Counted from the first letter of the stretch, positions 50,278 to 59,509 are shown. The stretch is 64,000 nt of DNA from Anaerolineae bacterium (GCA_030425205.1 JAUIAP010000004.1:248001-312000); one strand, 5' to 3'. Notes: generated by a model not told the origin, from the sequence alone. Numbers and translations: made by a program.

Positions 50278-51783
50278 CTAGTCGCTACTAAGATCGTTTT
50301 CGATGCTGGTAGCCGTTGATTCGACCCGTGTCTTGGTGACGAAACGTTCGACCTCACGACCTGCAATGTCTCGGCTACCTAAGCCAAACGCTAATGCGGC
50401 CGCGACGCCAATCGCACCCAAGCCAATGCCAAACGCCAGCTGCACGATGTCGGAGCCAATGCCCATGCGTTCCAACGCCATCGCACCAACAAGTACCATC
50501 ACAGCCGCCCGAATCAGGTTAGAGACAAAGTTGCTCAAGCCAGCATCGGTCGCAATGTCATAGGCAAAGTTAGCAAGGAAGATGCCAATGGCAAAAACGA
50601 TGATTCCAAGCAGCACTTGTCCAGCAAAGCCAACAAATTCATTGACAATGTTTGAAAGCTCGCCAAAGCCAAGCATATCGGTCGCTGCCAACGTTGCGAG
50701 CAACATGAAGCCAATCATGACAATCCAGCCAGCATACTGTGATGGCGTACGCCCGTCTTCGTCGTTCAGGCGCACACCGAGTCGATTGACCAGTCCATCA
50801 AACCCAGCACTTTGCAGTAGTGATTCGACCAGCCCTGCAACCAACTTGGCAATCACATACGAAATACCCAAGACCAGGGCCGCCCCGAAAATGCGTGGCA
50901 GAGCAGAGAAGATTAGGTCGATCATGCTTGTGGCAGGACCAGAAATCGCTTCAATTTGCAATGCGTTGAGGGCTTGCACAATGACCAACAACAAAATGAC
51001 CGTATAGACCAGCGTGCCAACGAGGTCGGTGATCGAAAGTGTTAGGCCAGTTTGACGGGCAAAGCGGTCTACATCGGCCGCACGCATTAAACTCGTCACA
51101 ACCTGACGCACAATTCGCGCTACAAACCAGCCAATGAGCGCGATGATCGCCGCGCCGAGCAAGTTTGGCAAGAATGTCAGGAACTCATTGAGCATGCTTT
51201 GCAGCGGCGCAACAAGGCTTTGCATCCCTAATTTCTCAAGAATACTGGGCAAGAACATCAAAATGATCAACCAGAATGCAGCTGTCCCCAATGATTGCCC
51301 AATTGATGTGCGCGTTGTGGGAGTAGCCTCTGCATCAAGGCTGTTAATGCGCTTATCCAGATTGATTGCGTCTGCCCCACGCACGATCAACATCTTGACC
51401 AATGTCGCAACAATATATGCAACAACACCTAATATCAACGCACCACCAAGTCTTGGCAGGTAGCTAAATATCGTGTCAATACTTGATTGTAGTGGCCCCG
51501 CGACCGTATCGAGATCTAGATAGGTCAGAACCGCAATGATGCCCATAATCCAGATGATGACACCCGCGACTTGTGCAACGATCCTCTCGATCTTAATGTC
51601 GCTACTGCCACCCATTGAACGGGCAATACGATTGTCGATGTCGGTTGAGCTAAGCAGTTTGCCGATCAACCAGCGCACAAACATCGCAGCCAACCAGGTA
51701 ATAAGCAGAATCAATAAGACTCCACCCAGCGTAAAAAGACCATCAATTATGGTCTGTCCAACATTATCTAAGTTTATATCCAC
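50278..51783 (-). CDS. Mechanosensitive channel-like protein with repeated TM_helix modules
   Basis: 501 residues with repeated segments of the conserved TM_helix type: YLPRLGGALILGVVAYIVAT, FLPNLLGAAIIALIGWFVAR and ALPRIFGAALVLGISYVIAK. Each repeat has a P-x-x-x-G-A pattern followed by a helix. The C-terminal end AFGIGLGAIGVAAALAFGLG, followed by SRDIAGREVERFV, resembles the start of an MscS beta domain, which is then cut short. It may be a membrane protein related to the YnaI/MscK group, or a regulator of channel assembly. It lies upstream of the sigma factor operon on the same strand. Confidence 0.78.
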   Translation of the reverse strand: MDINLDNVGQTIIDGLFTLGGVLLILLITWLAAMFVRWLIGKLLSSTDIDNRIARSMGGSSDIKIERIVAQVAGVIIWIMGIIAVLTYLDLDTVAGPLQSSIDTIFSYLPRLGGALILGVVAYIVATLVKMLIVRGADAINLDKRINSLDAEATPTTRTSIGQSLGTAAFWLIILMFLPSILEKLGMQSLVAPLQSMLNEFLTFLPNLLGAAIIALIGWFVARIVRQVVTSLMRAADVDRFARQTGLTLSITDLVGTLVYTVILLLVIVQALNALQIEAISGPATSMIDLIFSALPRIFGAALVLGISYVIAKLVAGLVESLLQSAGFDGLVNRLGVRLNDEDGRTPSQYAGWIVMIGFMLLATLAATDMLGFGELSNIVNEFVGFAGQVLLGIIVFAIGIFLANFAYDIATDAGLSNFVSNLIRAAVMVLVGAMALERMGIGSDIVQLAFGIGLGAIGVAAALAFGLGSRDIAGREVERFVTKTRVESTATSIENDLSSD

Positions 51784-51969
51784 AGCGTCACTCCTTTAGT
51801 TGTGTGAGAATTCATTTGCGCCTAATGTACCATCATTTGGCTTATTGTAAACCGTTTTTATAGCGCATTTGTGTGATTGGACAACAAAATATGCCCGCTG
51901 GTCACAAAAAAAGGGATGCCTACAATTGCAGGCATCCCCATAGACATTTACCTTAGATTATCAGTTGAA
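51784..51969. other. Intergenic region between the Msc-like and CoxM genes
   Basis: The 186 bases hold the minus-strand terminator at 51906-51938. The rest is AT-rich leader for the channel-like gene. No other feature was seen. Confidence 0.4.
51906..51938 (-). terminator. Intrinsic terminator of the molybdenum hydroxylase operon
   Basis: GGGATGCCT and AGGCATCCC (51913-51921 and 51930-51938) form a 9-bp stem with an 8-base loop. Read on the minus strand it is followed by a TTTTTTT tract. It lies 32 bases after the CoxM-like stop. Confidence 0.9.
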
Positions 51970-52833
51970 CTAACTTGTAGCGCGAGCCACTGCTTTGGCT
52001 AATGCTTGCTTGACCATGGCAGGTGCAACAGAGCGACGATATTCAGCACTTGCGTGCATATCGCCAATGACCTCATCTGCTGGCAGGTCGTCTAAGACCG
52101 CTTTGGCAGCCGCATCGAGCGCAGCATCGTCGGTGCCACCACCGTTAAGCGCGGCTTCAACAGCAGCACAACGTTTTGTACAATTGACCAATCCGCCGAT
52201 GGCGACTTTCGCATTGCTGACTGTGCCACCGTTCACGCTGACGCTGGCAGCTGCGCCAACCATTGCGTAGCGTGAGGCGGGGTTGAACAGTTTGGCATAG
52301 GCTGAACCAGTGCCAGCGCCTTCGGCCGCAACCTCAACTGTCGTCAATATCTCGTTCTCTTCCAACGCTGTTTCAAACAGGTCGGTGAAGAACTCCCCTG
52401 CGGCAACGCTGCGTTCACCGCTTGCGCTCTTCATGTGAAACGTCGCGTCAAGTGCTAGCAAAACGGTTGGCAAATCGGAAGCAGGGTCTGCATGGGCGAC
52501 ATTGCCACCGACCGTACCACGATTGCGGACGGATGGATCTGCGATCCAACTGGCGGCTTCGGGAAGCGCCGCTGGTAGATCGGCCGATTTTTCGACCTCA
52601 GTGTGTGTCGTCAGCGCACCGATCATCACTTTATCATCATCTTTGCAGATGCCTTTAATTGACGAAATTCGGCCGATGTCGATCAAAATTCCCGGATCTG
52701 ACAAGCGTAATTTCATGACGGGAATTAGACTATGACCGCCGGCCAACAACTTTGCATCTTCATGTTCGCCTAGCAGCGACAACGCTTCATCCACGCTCTC
52801 GGCGCGGTAGTAATCAAATTTTGGTGGATACAT
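51970..52833 (-). CDS. Molybdenum hydroxylase FAD-binding subunit (CoxM/XdhB-like)
   Basis: 287 residues of the medium subunit, which passes electrons from the Fe-S centres to FAD. Characteristic blocks are EALSLLGEHEDAKLLAGGHS, LIPVMKLRLSDPGILIDIGR and ASWIADPSVRNRGTVGGNVA, then HADPASDLPTVLLALDATF. The last two carry the FAD-contact AGG and TIGGN/GTVGGN motifs. A C-terminal CO_deh_flav_C domain follows. It is the last gene of a three-gene operon with the large and small subunits. Octamers at 52580 and 52669. Confidence 0.93.
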   Translation of the reverse strand: MYPPKFDYYRAESVDEALSLLGEHEDAKLLAGGHSLIPVMKLRLSDPGILIDIGRISSIKGICKDDDKVMIGALTTHTEVEKSADLPAALPEAASWIADPSVRNRGTVGGNVAHADPASDLPTVLLALDATFHMKSASGERSVAAGEFFTDLFETALEENEILTTVEVAAEGAGTGSAYAKLFNPASRYAMVGAAASVSVNGGTVSNAKVAIGGLVNCTKRCAAVEAALNGGGTDDAALDAAAKAVLDDLPADEVIGDMHASAEYRRSVAPAMVKQALAKAVARATS

Positions 52834-52842
52834 TGAAATCTC

Positions 52843-52912
52843 CTAGTGGCTGGTGGCTAGTGGCTAGTGGCTAGTAGAGACTAGCAACGCGCAATCTAGC
52901 AACTAGCAACTT
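52843..52912. repeat. Tandem CTAGTGG heptamers between the CoxL and CoxM genes
   Basis: Five in-register heptamers CTAGTGG, CTGGTGG, CTAGTGG, CTAGTGG, CTAGTAG occupy 52843-52877. Partly inverted units follow (CTAGCAA, CTAGCAACTAGCAAC). The element sits inside the operon, between the large-subunit stop and the FAD-subunit start, so it is transcribed and must be bypassed or tolerated by the ribosome. Confidence 0.7.
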
Positions 52913-55258
52913 TTACGCGCCTTGAATGGCCTGATAAATCTTCTGCGCCGTTAGCGGCATTTCGAGGTGGCGCACGCCGTACGGTTCCAACGCATCCATC
53001 ACGGCGTTGGCGACTGTCACTGTGGCAGCAATCGTTCCCATCTCGCCGACACCCTTAACCCCAAGCGGATTTGACGGAGAGGGTGTTTCGGTTCGGCCGA
53101 GATTACTCATCGGCACGTTGTCAGCGCGTGGCATAGCATAGTCGAGGAATGATCCAGTCATAAGCTGACCCGTATCATCGTATACTCCATGTTCTAATAA
53201 CGCTTGTCCAATTCCTTGCACAACGCCACCTTGAATCTGCCCCTCCACAATCATTGGGTTAATGATTTTGCCAACGTCATCGATGGCCGTGTAGTGCGTC
53301 AGTTCAACCTCGCCAGTATCCTTACTCAGTTCAACCATTGCGATATGTGCGCTGTTCGGGAAGGTGAAGTTTGGTGGATCGTAGAAGGTGGTCTCCTCTA
53401 AGCCCGGCTCCATTCCTTCTGGCAACTCATTCGCCAATAGAAGAGAGACCGAAATCTCAGCAAATGCCTTCTTTTTATCAGGTGCACCATTGACATACAT
53501 CGAGCCATCACCTTGATCAAAGACAATGTCTTCAACCGCCGCTTCTAGCTGATGCGCTGCCACTTTTTTCATCTTGTCACGCACTTTTTCGCAACTCAAC
53601 ATGATCGCCGAGCCACCGACAGATGCACTGCGGCTTGCATACGTTCCGAGACCCATTGGGGTGCGTCCCGTGTCACCATGAATGATCTCGACATCCTCCA
53701 TTGGAACACCCAACTCTGAGGAGACCAACTGGGCAAATGTTGTCTCATGCCCTTGCCCATGCGAGTGCGTCCCCGTCATGACCGAGACTTTGCCCGTTGG
53801 ATGGACGCGCACTTGACCGCTTTCCCACAATCCAACGCCAGCACCTAAGCTAGTCACAACCTTTGATGGGCCAGCACCACTTGCCTCGATACATCCACTC
53901 ACACCAACGCCAACGATCCGCCCTTCTTCACGGGCTGCATCGCGTATCTTGAGCAGTTCATCATAGCCAGAAACTTCCACAGCCTTGTCAAACAATGCAT
54001 CATAATTGCCGCTGTCGTAAACGAGTGCAACAGGGGTCTGGTATGGGAATTGATCTGGCTGGATAAAGTTTTTGCGGCGAATTTCGATGGGATCCATCTT
54101 TAATTCACGTGCCGCTACGTCGATGATGCGCTCTAGCAGGTAGCTCGCTTCCGGACGTCCTGCACCGCGATAGGCATCGACAGGAACGGTGTGGGTCATC
54201 GTTCCATACGTCTCACCAAAAATGACAGGGGTCGTATACAGCCCTGCAAAAAGCGTGATGTACAGCGCAGATGGAATCATCGGGGCGAATGTTGAAAGAT
54301 ACGCGCCCATGTTGGCGTATGTCGTGACCGAAAGGGCAGTAAATGTACCGTCAGCCTTCAATCCGAGTTTCGCGGTTGAAACGTGGTCACGGCCATGTGC
54401 GTCGGTGATAAATGATTCACTGCGCGTGGCAACCCATTTAACGGGTCGGCCGAGCTCGCGTGCTGCCCAAGGCACAATCACCTCTTCAGCGTAGTGGAAG
54501 ATTTTTGAGCCAAAGCCACCGCCGACATCTGGCGAGATGACGCGCAACTGGTTCTCGGCGAGACCGAGCGTTGCAATGCTCATCAGCAAGCGGATGAGAT
54601 GCGGATTCTGACTGGTCGTCCAGACTGTCATCTCGTCATCAAAATCATTCCACTCGGCGATACAAGCACGTGGCTCCATCGCGTTTGGAACGAGTCGCTG
54701 ATTGATTAGATCGAGCTCAACAACGTGATCAGATGCTTCCAATGCCTCATTGACCACTGCTTTATCGCCAAGCGGCCAATAAAAGCTCGTGTTATTTGGC
54801 ACGTTGTCATGCACCAATGGGGCGCCTTCTTCCGTCGCCTTTTTCGCATCAACGACGGCCTCAAGCGGTTCATAATCGACAAAAATGAGATCGACCGCAT
54901 CTTGGGCCGTATAGCGGTCTTCTGCAATGACGACGGCAACGCCATCACCAACGTGACGCACACGGTCGACTGCGAGTGGCATGTGTGGGGGTGCGATAAT
55001 ATCAGGGGGATTAAATCCGCAGGGCAGCGAACCGACGCCCGCATCCGCTAAATCTTTACCAGTATAGACGGCGATTACGCCATCCATCGCCAACGCTTCA
55101 CTTGCGTCGATCTCACCGATTGTGGCATGTGCATAAGGGCTGCGAACAATCGCGGCATAGGCCATGTTTGGCAGCTTTAGGTTGGCGACATATTTGCCCT
55201 TGCCTTGAATAAAACGCGGGTCTTCAATTCGTTTGACTGCATCACCCATTTTACCCAT
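52913..55258 (-). CDS. Molybdenum hydroxylase large subunit (form II CoxL/xanthine dehydrogenase family)
   Basis: 781 residues with the molybdopterin-binding large subunit fold: VGKDLADAGVGSLPCGF-type entry (here AVYTGKDLADAGVGSLPCGF), VGGGFGSKIFHYAEE, and a Glu near the end in GVKGVGEMGTIAATV. The active-site loop reads VDAYRGAGRPEASYLLE. AYRGAGR marks the form II group, whereas form I CO dehydrogenase has AYxCSFR. So aerobic CO oxidation is not demonstrated and another substrate, such as an aldehyde, purine or aromatic heterocycle, is possible. Octamers at 53093 and 54446. Confidence 0.92.
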   Translation of the reverse strand: MGKMGDAVKRIEDPRFIQGKGKYVANLKLPNMAYAAIVRSPYAHATIGEIDASEALAMDGVIAVYTGKDLADAGVGSLPCGFNPPDIIAPPHMPLAVDRVRHVGDGVAVVIAEDRYTAQDAVDLIFVDYEPLEAVVDAKKATEEGAPLVHDNVPNNTSFYWPLGDKAVVNEALEASDHVVELDLINQRLVPNAMEPRACIAEWNDFDDEMTVWTTSQNPHLIRLLMSIATLGLAENQLRVISPDVGGGFGSKIFHYAEEVIVPWAARELGRPVKWVATRSESFITDAHGRDHVSTAKLGLKADGTFTALSVTTYANMGAYLSTFAPMIPSALYITLFAGLYTTPVIFGETYGTMTHTVPVDAYRGAGRPEASYLLERIIDVAARELKMDPIEIRRKNFIQPDQFPYQTPVALVYDSGNYDALFDKAVEVSGYDELLKIRDAAREEGRIVGVGVSGCIEASGAGPSKVVTSLGAGVGLWESGQVRVHPTGKVSVMTGTHSHGQGHETTFAQLVSSELGVPMEDVEIIHGDTGRTPMGLGTYASRSASVGGSAIMLSCEKVRDKMKKVAAHQLEAAVEDIVFDQGDGSMYVNGAPDKKKAFAEISVSLLLANELPEGMEPGLEETTFYDPPNFTFPNSAHIAMVELSKDTGEVELTHYTAIDDVGKIINPMIVEGQIQGGVVQGIGQALLEHGVYDDTGQLMTGSFLDYAMPRADNVPMSNLGRTETPSPSNPLGVKGVGEMGTIAATVTVANAVMDALEPYGVRHLEMPLTAQKIYQAIQGA

Positions 55259-55270
55259 GAGTTTATCCTC

Positions 55271-55735
55271 CTATGCCGCCATCGCTTCAGCAGCTTGCTG
55301 AACCGATTTGACGATATTTGAATAGCCCGTGCAGCGACAAATGTTGCCTTCAAGACCGTGGCGAATGGCTGCTTCATCGAGATTAGCATTGTTCTCAACG
55401 AGCTTTGTGGCGGCCATAATCATGCCCGGTGTGCAATAGCCACACTGGAGGCCATGATTATCCCAAAACGCTTGTTGCATTGGATGAAGTTCACTGCCGT
55501 TGGCGAGACCTTCAATCGTTGTGATTTCTGCGCCATCTGCCTGCACGGCAAATGCGGTACAGGATTTGACCGACATGCCATCCATATGAATGGTGCAGGC
55601 ACCACATTGGCTCGTATCGCAGCCGATGTTAGTGCCAGTAAGGCCGATTGACTCGCGGATAAAATCGACGAGTAACATACGCGGCTCGACATCGCGGGTA
55701 TAGGATTTTCCGTTGACTGTCATTGAGACTTGCAT
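55271..55735 (-). CDS. Molybdenum hydroxylase [2Fe-2S] subunit (CoxS/XdhC-like)
   Basis: 154 residues. The plant-type ferredoxin domain has [20 protein letters not shown] with Cys ligands. The second, all-helical domain has [18 protein letters not shown] and [19 protein letters not shown]. These eight Cys bind two [2Fe-2S] clusters that carry electrons from the molybdenum site to FAD. It is the first gene of the operon, twelve bases before the large-subunit start. GAAGGAGT lies upstream of the ATG as a strong ribosome-binding site. Confidence 0.94.
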   Translation of the reverse strand: MQVSMTVNGKSYTRDVEPRMLLVDFIRESIGLTGTNIGCDTSQCGACTIHMDGMSVKSCTAFAVQADGAEITTIEGLANGSELHPMQQAFWDNHGLQCGYCTPGMIMAATKLVENNANLDEAAIRHGLEGNICRCTGYSNIVKSVQQAAEAMAA

Positions 55736-55772
55736 AGGTGGGGACTCCTTCTATTTAAGTTTTTCTTGGTTT

Positions 55773-55801
55773 GATAATGCGATAATAAAGTTAATTGTCA
55801 G
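55773..55801 (-). promoter_or_regulatory. Candidate promoter of the molybdenum hydroxylase operon
   Basis: On the minus strand CTGACA (plus 55796-55801) and ATTATC (55773-55778) are 17 bases apart, about 38 bases before the start of the small-subunit gene. Confidence 0.45.
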
Positions 55802-55828
55802 TGATATGTGGCGAGCGGTTAGCCACTG

Positions 55829-56203
55829 TTACTTAATAACGCCTTCAGCACGCAAAGTTTCGATAACTGCGGCGGCGGTACGTTTGGTGATTTGGCGGCT
55901 CATGCGTCGCCAGAAAAGCAGGATCAACGTGGTGATGAGACCAGCGGCCGCAAACATCTGTTGATCTTCGTCGAGTAAGTCGTTGAGAATTTCTTTAGCA
56001 ACGCTAAGTGCGAAAGTAGCCTGAGATGGGGGTGGTGGTTTTTGATAGGGGGTAGTCGTTTTGTGGATTTCGGCCGAAATAACGTCTTCAACCGTCTGAC
56101 CCGTCGCTTGCGCTGGATCATCAACTAAGGAGGGTGTCGGCGGGGGTGAACCTGCCGAAACATCTTCGTTATCAACTATTGGGGAACTAGGTGCATCCTT
56201 CAC
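55829..56203 (-). CDS. Hypothetical single-pass membrane protein
   Basis: 124 residues. The N-terminal 65 are Pro/Ser/Thr/Asp-rich and probably disordered (DVSAGSPPPTPSLVDDPAQA). One membrane helix follows (MFAAAGLITTLILLFW) with a basic flank (RRMSRQITKRTAAAVIETLR). No family was recognised. It lies upstream of the molybdenum hydroxylase operon on the same strand with a 93-base gap, so a shared function is possible but unproven. Octamer at 56070 (VISAEIH). Confidence 0.5.
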   Translation of the reverse strand: MKDAPSSPIVDNEDVSAGSPPPTPSLVDDPAQATGQTVEDVISAEIHKTTTPYQKPPPPSQATFALSVAKEILNDLLDEDQQMFAAAGLITTLILLFWRRMSRQITKRTAAAVIETLRAEGVIK

Positions 56204-56559
56204 TGCGCTCTCCTGACCCGTTTCTTAGAAATAGCATTAGAACCAGCTTTCCCCATGCGATCACCCCTTGGTCGAATCACCAACTGGGTTAGCAATCTGT
56301 ATTTGACGATCGGATTCTACTGTCACACCATGTTGCCATGAGTAAACAATAGTCCGCGTTTGGAGATATCCAGTTTGGCGAAGAGGCGCGATTTTGAAGA
56401 AAGTGATCCGTGCCATTGATTAAAGTGGGAATGGTTTATTACATGTCTTGTCTAGTGCTAAATTGATTATAACGAAGTTGAGAAAATGCGCTAGAATCGG
56501 CCGAAATTTATATTGAATTGACTGAAAGTTGAAAAAAACTTAAGAAAAGCCACATCGAC
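56204..56559. other. Divergent intergenic region upstream of mocA-like gene
   Basis: The 356 bases separate a leftward small membrane protein gene from the rightward MocA-like gene. It contains one octamer (56497-56504, an intergenic copy) and AT-rich stretches (TGATTATAACGAAG) that could hold promoters in both directions. No tRNA, terminator or conserved ORF was seen. A GGTCGAATC string at 56270 resembles a tRNA T-arm word but has no tRNA around it. Confidence 0.45.
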
Positions 56560-57135
56560 ATGCATGCCATCATTCTCGCCGCTGGAACAAGTTCACGCAT
56601 GGGGCAGCCAAAGCTGTTGCTCCCATGGGGTTCGCGCACCGTGCTGGGGCAAACCATTCACAACGTTCTCGCCGTCACAAAAGATGTGCTGGTTGTAACA
56701 GGCGCCTATGCTGAACAAACGCGCCTGATTGCCGAGGCGGCTGCCGTCCCAACACGCCACAATCCTGACTATGCGAAAGGCGAAATGATCTCATCGCTAC
56801 AAACGGCGTTGGCCACGCTGGAGGAGACAGATGGGTTTTTTGTGATGTTGGGGGATATGCCGCTGGTACAGCCTGAAACAATGCGTGAGATTGTGCACTT
56901 TTGGCGTGAACGGAGGGGCATTGTTGTGCCGACCTATGAAGGGGTGCGGGGGCATCCGGTGGTATTTTCGGCCGAATTTATCCCCCCACTGCGCACGCTT
57001 ACATGGGCGCAATCGCCGCGCGATATTGTCCAAGCCAACTCTGACAAACTGCACTTGTTCCCTGTCAAATCACAATCCATTCTGATCGACCTCGATACGC
57101 CCGCAAGTTATCAACGTTGGCGCAAAACGATTTAG
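56560..57135 (+). CDS. Molybdenum cofactor cytidylyltransferase-like protein (MocA/NTP transferase)
   Basis: 191 residues with the nucleotidyltransferase start HAIILAAGTSSRMGQPKLLL followed by PWGSRTVL. GDMPLVQPETMREIVHFW carries the metal-binding Asp, and HPVVFSAEFIPPL lies in the substrate pocket. This matches MocA, which adds CMP to molybdopterin to make the dinucleotide cofactor used by molybdenum hydroxylases. Its position next to the CoxS-L-M operon supports that role. Some relatives are MobA-like or sugar nucleotidyltransferases, so the exact substrate is inferred. Octamer at 56968. Confidence 0.85.
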   Translation: MHAIILAAGTSSRMGQPKLLLPWGSRTVLGQTIHNVLAVTKDVLVVTGAYAEQTRLIAEAAAVPTRHNPDYAKGEMISSLQTALATLEETDGFFVMLGDMPLVQPETMREIVHFWRERRGIVVPTYEGVRGHPVVFSAEFIPPLRTLTWAQSPRDIVQANSDKLHLFPVKSQSILIDLDTPASYQRWRKTI

Positions 57136-57255
57136 TCAATCCCAAGTAAGGCACTCCCGTTGGAAATTGCGACAGACACCATATCCGTTTCCTCACTTGG
57201 AAACCGCTATAATCAATGCTATATTCAAAAATGATCCTAACCTCAAAAGCATCTT

Positions 57256-58458
57256 ATGAAAAAATTGATTCTGTTCCTTATTCTGCTGTCAGTGACTATG
57301 CTTTTCCGTCGAAGTACGCTGGGGCAGAACAATCACACCCTCTATCTCCCAATTATTAGCAACCCCTTTCCAGAACCGACGATTGACATTGAAATCGTGT
57401 TGAGAGGTTTGTCCGATATCCATACTGACATTGAAACTTCTGCCGCTGGCGATGTCTACATTGCGACACACACAGGCATCGTTTCTCGGATCAAATCAGA
57501 TGGCACGCTAGAGTCGCCGCCATTTTTGGACATAAGTTCGGCCGTCGAAACAGATCGGTCTGAACTCGGATTCTATGATGTCGCATTTCATCCCGATTAC
57601 GCAACCAATCAGTACTTCTACGTCTCCTATTTCCATCGCGATCCAACGACTGAGCGCGCCTATTTACGGGTCTCCCGTTTTGTGGCCATCGACGAGACAA
57701 TGGCTGACCGCAACTCAGAAACGATCATTCTCGAAATCGAGCAGTTTTCTAAACATCATAAGGGCGGCACGCTGATTTTTAGCCCAATAAACGGCTATTT
57801 GTTCATTGCCGTTGGAGATGATGCGGATGGCCTTTATTCGCAGGATGAGGCATCTTTAAAGGGCAAGATATTACGTATTGATGTGGATTCGGCCGATCCT
57901 TACGCAATCCCACCCGACAATCCGTTTGTCGGCAATCCTGAAGTGCAGGATGAGATTTGGGCGATGGGGCTGCGCAACCCATGGGCAATCTATATCGACC
58001 CAGTCAGCGGTGATTTCTACATTCCCGATGTCGGATTAAGCGCGATGGAAGAGTTGAATTTTCAACCGCATGATGATGGCGGCGGGCAAAATTACGGCTG
58101 GCCCTGTTTAGAAGGCACGCGGCCATTTGTGACCAGCGCGTGTGACGCATCCGATACGTTGACAGCACCTGTTCACACCTACACACATGCCAATGACCGC
58201 TGCTCGATTGCGGGTGGCCTCGTCTATCACGGCGACGAACTACCCGAATTGCAGGGCAAATATCTGTTTGCTGATTTCTGCACCTACGAAATCTTCACAC
58301 TAGAGCGTATTGCTACTGACTGGCAGGTTGAACGCATCGGCTTTGGTCGCCGCTTTATCACCAAATTCGGCACGGACGCCGACGGGGAGATTTTACTCGC
58401 CTATTTCGTTCACGATATCATTGATAAAATTGTCCCAATTGAGCCAACCCAGCAATAA
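57256..58458 (+). CDS. Secreted PQQ-dependent-type sugar dehydrogenase (glucose/sorbosone dehydrogenase family)
   Basis: 400 residues. A signal peptide (MKKLILFLILLSVTMLF) is followed by NHTLYLPIISNPFPEPT, the LYLPII motif common on secreted Chloroflexota proteins. The beta-propeller shows FYDVAFHPDYATNQYFYVSY, HHKGGTLIFSPINGYLFIAV, GDDADGLYSQDEASLKGKIL and MGLRNPWAIYIDPVSGDFYI, as in the GSDH family. The catalytic His is probably in HHKGG. These enzymes oxidise aldoses with PQQ, but many members have no proven cofactor. A TATAAT at 57208-57213 may be the -10 of its promoter. Octamer at 57889. Confidence 0.85.
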   Translation: MKKLILFLILLSVTMLFRRSTLGQNNHTLYLPIISNPFPEPTIDIEIVLRGLSDIHTDIETSAAGDVYIATHTGIVSRIKSDGTLESPPFLDISSAVETDRSELGFYDVAFHPDYATNQYFYVSYFHRDPTTERAYLRVSRFVAIDETMADRNSETIILEIEQFSKHHKGGTLIFSPINGYLFIAVGDDADGLYSQDEASLKGKILRIDVDSADPYAIPPDNPFVGNPEVQDEIWAMGLRNPWAIYIDPVSGDFYIPDVGLSAMEELNFQPHDDGGGQNYGWPCLEGTRPFVTSACDASDTLTAPVHTYTHANDRCSIAGGLVYHGDELPELQGKYLFADFCTYEIFTLERIATDWQVERIGFGRRFITKFGTDADGEILLAYFVHDIIDKIVPIEPTQQ

Positions 58459-58497
58459 TGCTGATATTTAACAACGCAACAATTTCCACCAATTAAA

Positions 58498-59499
58498 ATG
58501 TCACAATCACAACAATTTCGCGCACTGGTTATCACAGAAACCGAACCAAAAACCTTTTCTCGCAAAATCGAAACACGCAATACGGACGATCTACCTGCGG
58601 GCGATGTCCTCATTCGCGTTCACTATTCGTCCCTCAACTATAAAGATGCGCTTTCAGCCAGCGGCAATCGCGGCGTGACACGCAAATTCCCACACACACC
58701 GGGGATCGACGCAGCGGGGATCGTTGCACAATCGAGTGTTGAGCAGTTCACAGAAGGTGAACAGGTCGTCGTGATTGGATACGATTTGGGCATGAATACA
58801 GACGGTGGATTTGGTGAATACATTCGCGTTCCAGCCGGCTGGGTCGTCAAGCTGCCCGCGACGTTGACCCCGCTTGAGGCAATGACTTATGGAACTGCGG
58901 GCTTTACCGCCGCGATGAGCGTAGATGAACTGGTGAGGAATGGCGTTGCGCCAGAAGACGGTGAGGTTTTGGTGACTGGTGCAACGGGTGGCGTAGGCAG
59001 TATGGCGGTCGCGCTCTTGGCGAAGATCGGCTTCAATGTCGTTGCAGCGACGGGAAAAGTTGAGAGCGCAACTGATTTTTTGCGTAAACTAGGCGCGACA
59101 AGCATCATCTCGCGCGAAGAGGCGACCGATACAAGTCGGCCGATGTTGCGCTCACGCTGGGCAGGTGTTGTCGACTGTGTCGGCGGTGAGATGTTGGAAA
59201 CGGCTCTTGCCTCAACCAAGAGCAATGCGGTCGTGGCAATCAGCGGCTTAGTCGCCTCGCCAAAAATAAACACGACCGTTTTCCCATTTATATTGCGTGG
59301 AGTGCGCTTGGTGGGGATAGAATCGGCCGATTTTCCCATCCAAAAACGCGCGGCTCTCTGGCAAAAACTCGCGACCGATTGGAAACTCGATAACCTCGCC
59401 ACGCTTGCGCGAGAGGTGACGCTTGATACCCTCAATCCCGAAATCGACACCATCCTTGCCGGCGGTCAAACAGGACGCGTGATTGTCAATTTGACGTAG
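58498..59499 (+). CDS. YhdH/YhfP family quinone oxidoreductase (acrylyl-CoA reductase-like)
   Basis: 333 residues of the zinc-independent medium-chain dehydrogenase superfamily. QFRALVITETEPKTFSRKIE and VHYSSLNYKDALSASGNRGV, together with TRKFPHTPGIDAAGIV, match the YhdH/AcuI group. VTGATGGVGSMAVALLAKIG is the NADPH site. AcuI reduces acrylyl-CoA to propionyl-CoA; others reduce quinones or enones. The specific substrate is inferred only from similarity. It follows the sugar dehydrogenase gene on the same strand by 39 bases. Octamers at 59136 and 59323. Confidence 0.88.
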   Translation: MSQSQQFRALVITETEPKTFSRKIETRNTDDLPAGDVLIRVHYSSLNYKDALSASGNRGVTRKFPHTPGIDAAGIVAQSSVEQFTEGEQVVVIGYDLGMNTDGGFGEYIRVPAGWVVKLPATLTPLEAMTYGTAGFTAAMSVDELVRNGVAPEDGEVLVTGATGGVGSMAVALLAKIGFNVVAATGKVESATDFLRKLGATSIISREEATDTSRPMLRSRWAGVVDCVGGEMLETALASTKSNAVVAISGLVASPKINTTVFPFILRGVRLVGIESADFPIQKRAALWQKLATDWKLDNLATLAREVTLDTLNPEIDTILAGGQTGRVIVNLT

Positions 59500-59509
59500 A
59501 AAGGTGAAT

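Noticed and set aside
56265..56285. GGTCGAATC resembling the T-arm of a tRNA
   Set aside because: No acceptor or anticodon stem could be paired around it, and no 3' CCA context is present.
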